Origin: Bacteroidia bacterium
Lineage (GTDB): Bacteria > Bacteroidota > Bacteroidia > Flavobacteriales > Flavobacteriaceae
Length of the DNA: 25,610 nucleotides
Reading direction: 5' to 3'
Assembly (NCBI GenBank): GCA_030431085.1
Contig: JAUIJW010000007.1
Span: forward strand, 1 to 25,610
In this document: positions 25,510-25,610 of the stretch, one piece after another
Layout of the letters: every line of letters starts with the position of its first letter
How positions within the stretch are numbered: position 1 is the stretch's first letter
Position numbers and translations under genes: made by a program
Notes under the pieces: generated by a model
Seen by the model: only the letters and a program-made list of their open reading frames with translations
Database searches by the model: none
What the model was told of the DNA's origin: nothing

Positions 25510-25610
25510 TTACTTGATCTTCACTGTTATGATATTTACCGGACAAGCATCACTGGCTTTGGTAACATTTTCAAGGACCGAAACATCTGGGCATTTAAGG
25601 GTGTGAAATC
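25510..25610 (-). CDS. Ferredoxin, C-terminal end (5'-truncated by the window edge)
   Basis: The minus-strand frame from the right edge reads 32 codons to a TAA at 25510-25512, containing KCPDVSVLENVTKAS and then DACPVNIITVKIK. The Cys-Pro in a DACPV(N)xI context near the C-terminus is typical of small [4Fe-4S] ferredoxins; the main CxxCxxC part must lie beyond the window. It reads in the same direction as ricT, 100 bases before it. Confidence 0.6.
   Translation of the reverse strand, partial: FHTLKCPDVSVLENVTKASDACPVNIITVKIK

Overview
The window looks like chromosome from a marine-type Flavobacteriaceae (Bacteroidota). The DNA is AT-rich, with almost no Shine-Dalgarno sequences and several promoters of the Bacteroidota TAnnTTTG (-7) type. 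Phylum-specific genes are present: porT (type IX secretion), gldH (gliding), a TonB-dependent receptor and Bacteroidota-style lipoproteins. No rRNA, tRNA, CRISPR array, insertion sequence or prophage was recognised, and no gene-free stretch exceeds 300 bases (the longest is about 190).

Layout. 1-2966 (+): the 3' end of a nucleoside-phosphorylase-like gene, purD, and a MurG-like glycosyltransferase. 2959-5141 (-): a small secreted MORN/YwqK-like protein, then the phoR and phoB two-component genes. 5335-9525 (+): a surface-type beta-helix lipoprotein and a TonB-dependent receptor whose reading frame is broken near 7525. 9606-11015 (+): a PolB-type DEDDy exonuclease and an outer-membrane beta-barrel protein. 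11016-14425 (-): ubiE, porT and a Uup-like ABC-F ATPase as one operon. 14578-16722 (+): queA and rlmN, two RNA-modification genes. 16817-18763 (+): a lipoprotein with a C-terminal M23 peptidase, followed by a small AT-rich lipoprotein. 18826-25409 (-): a tightly packed five-gene run, ricT, gldH, PBP1A, an acyl-CoA synthetase-like gene and exonuclease III. 25510-25610 (-): the C-terminal end of a ferredoxin.

Two things stand out. First, both intergenic regions flanking phoB-phoR carry arrays of TTAACA-type hexamers repeated every 11 bp, just upstream of TAnnTTTG elements. That is the geometry of PhoB/PhoP operators, so the beta-helix lipoprotein, the TonB receptor and the small MORN-like protein are probably Pho-regulon members.

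Second, the 16817-18763 pair has the architecture of a toxin and immunity module acting in the cell envelope. It has a lipoprotein carrier domain, a cysteine-containing linker, an M23 domain with all zinc ligands, and a following AT-rich lipoprotein of unknown family. The carrier gene begins with four copies of the 7-bp unit ACCAGAC inside its translated N-terminus. Losing or gaining one copy brings an early stop codon, so the locus is built like a phase-variable on/off switch. Function is inferred; the repeat, frames and motifs are read directly.
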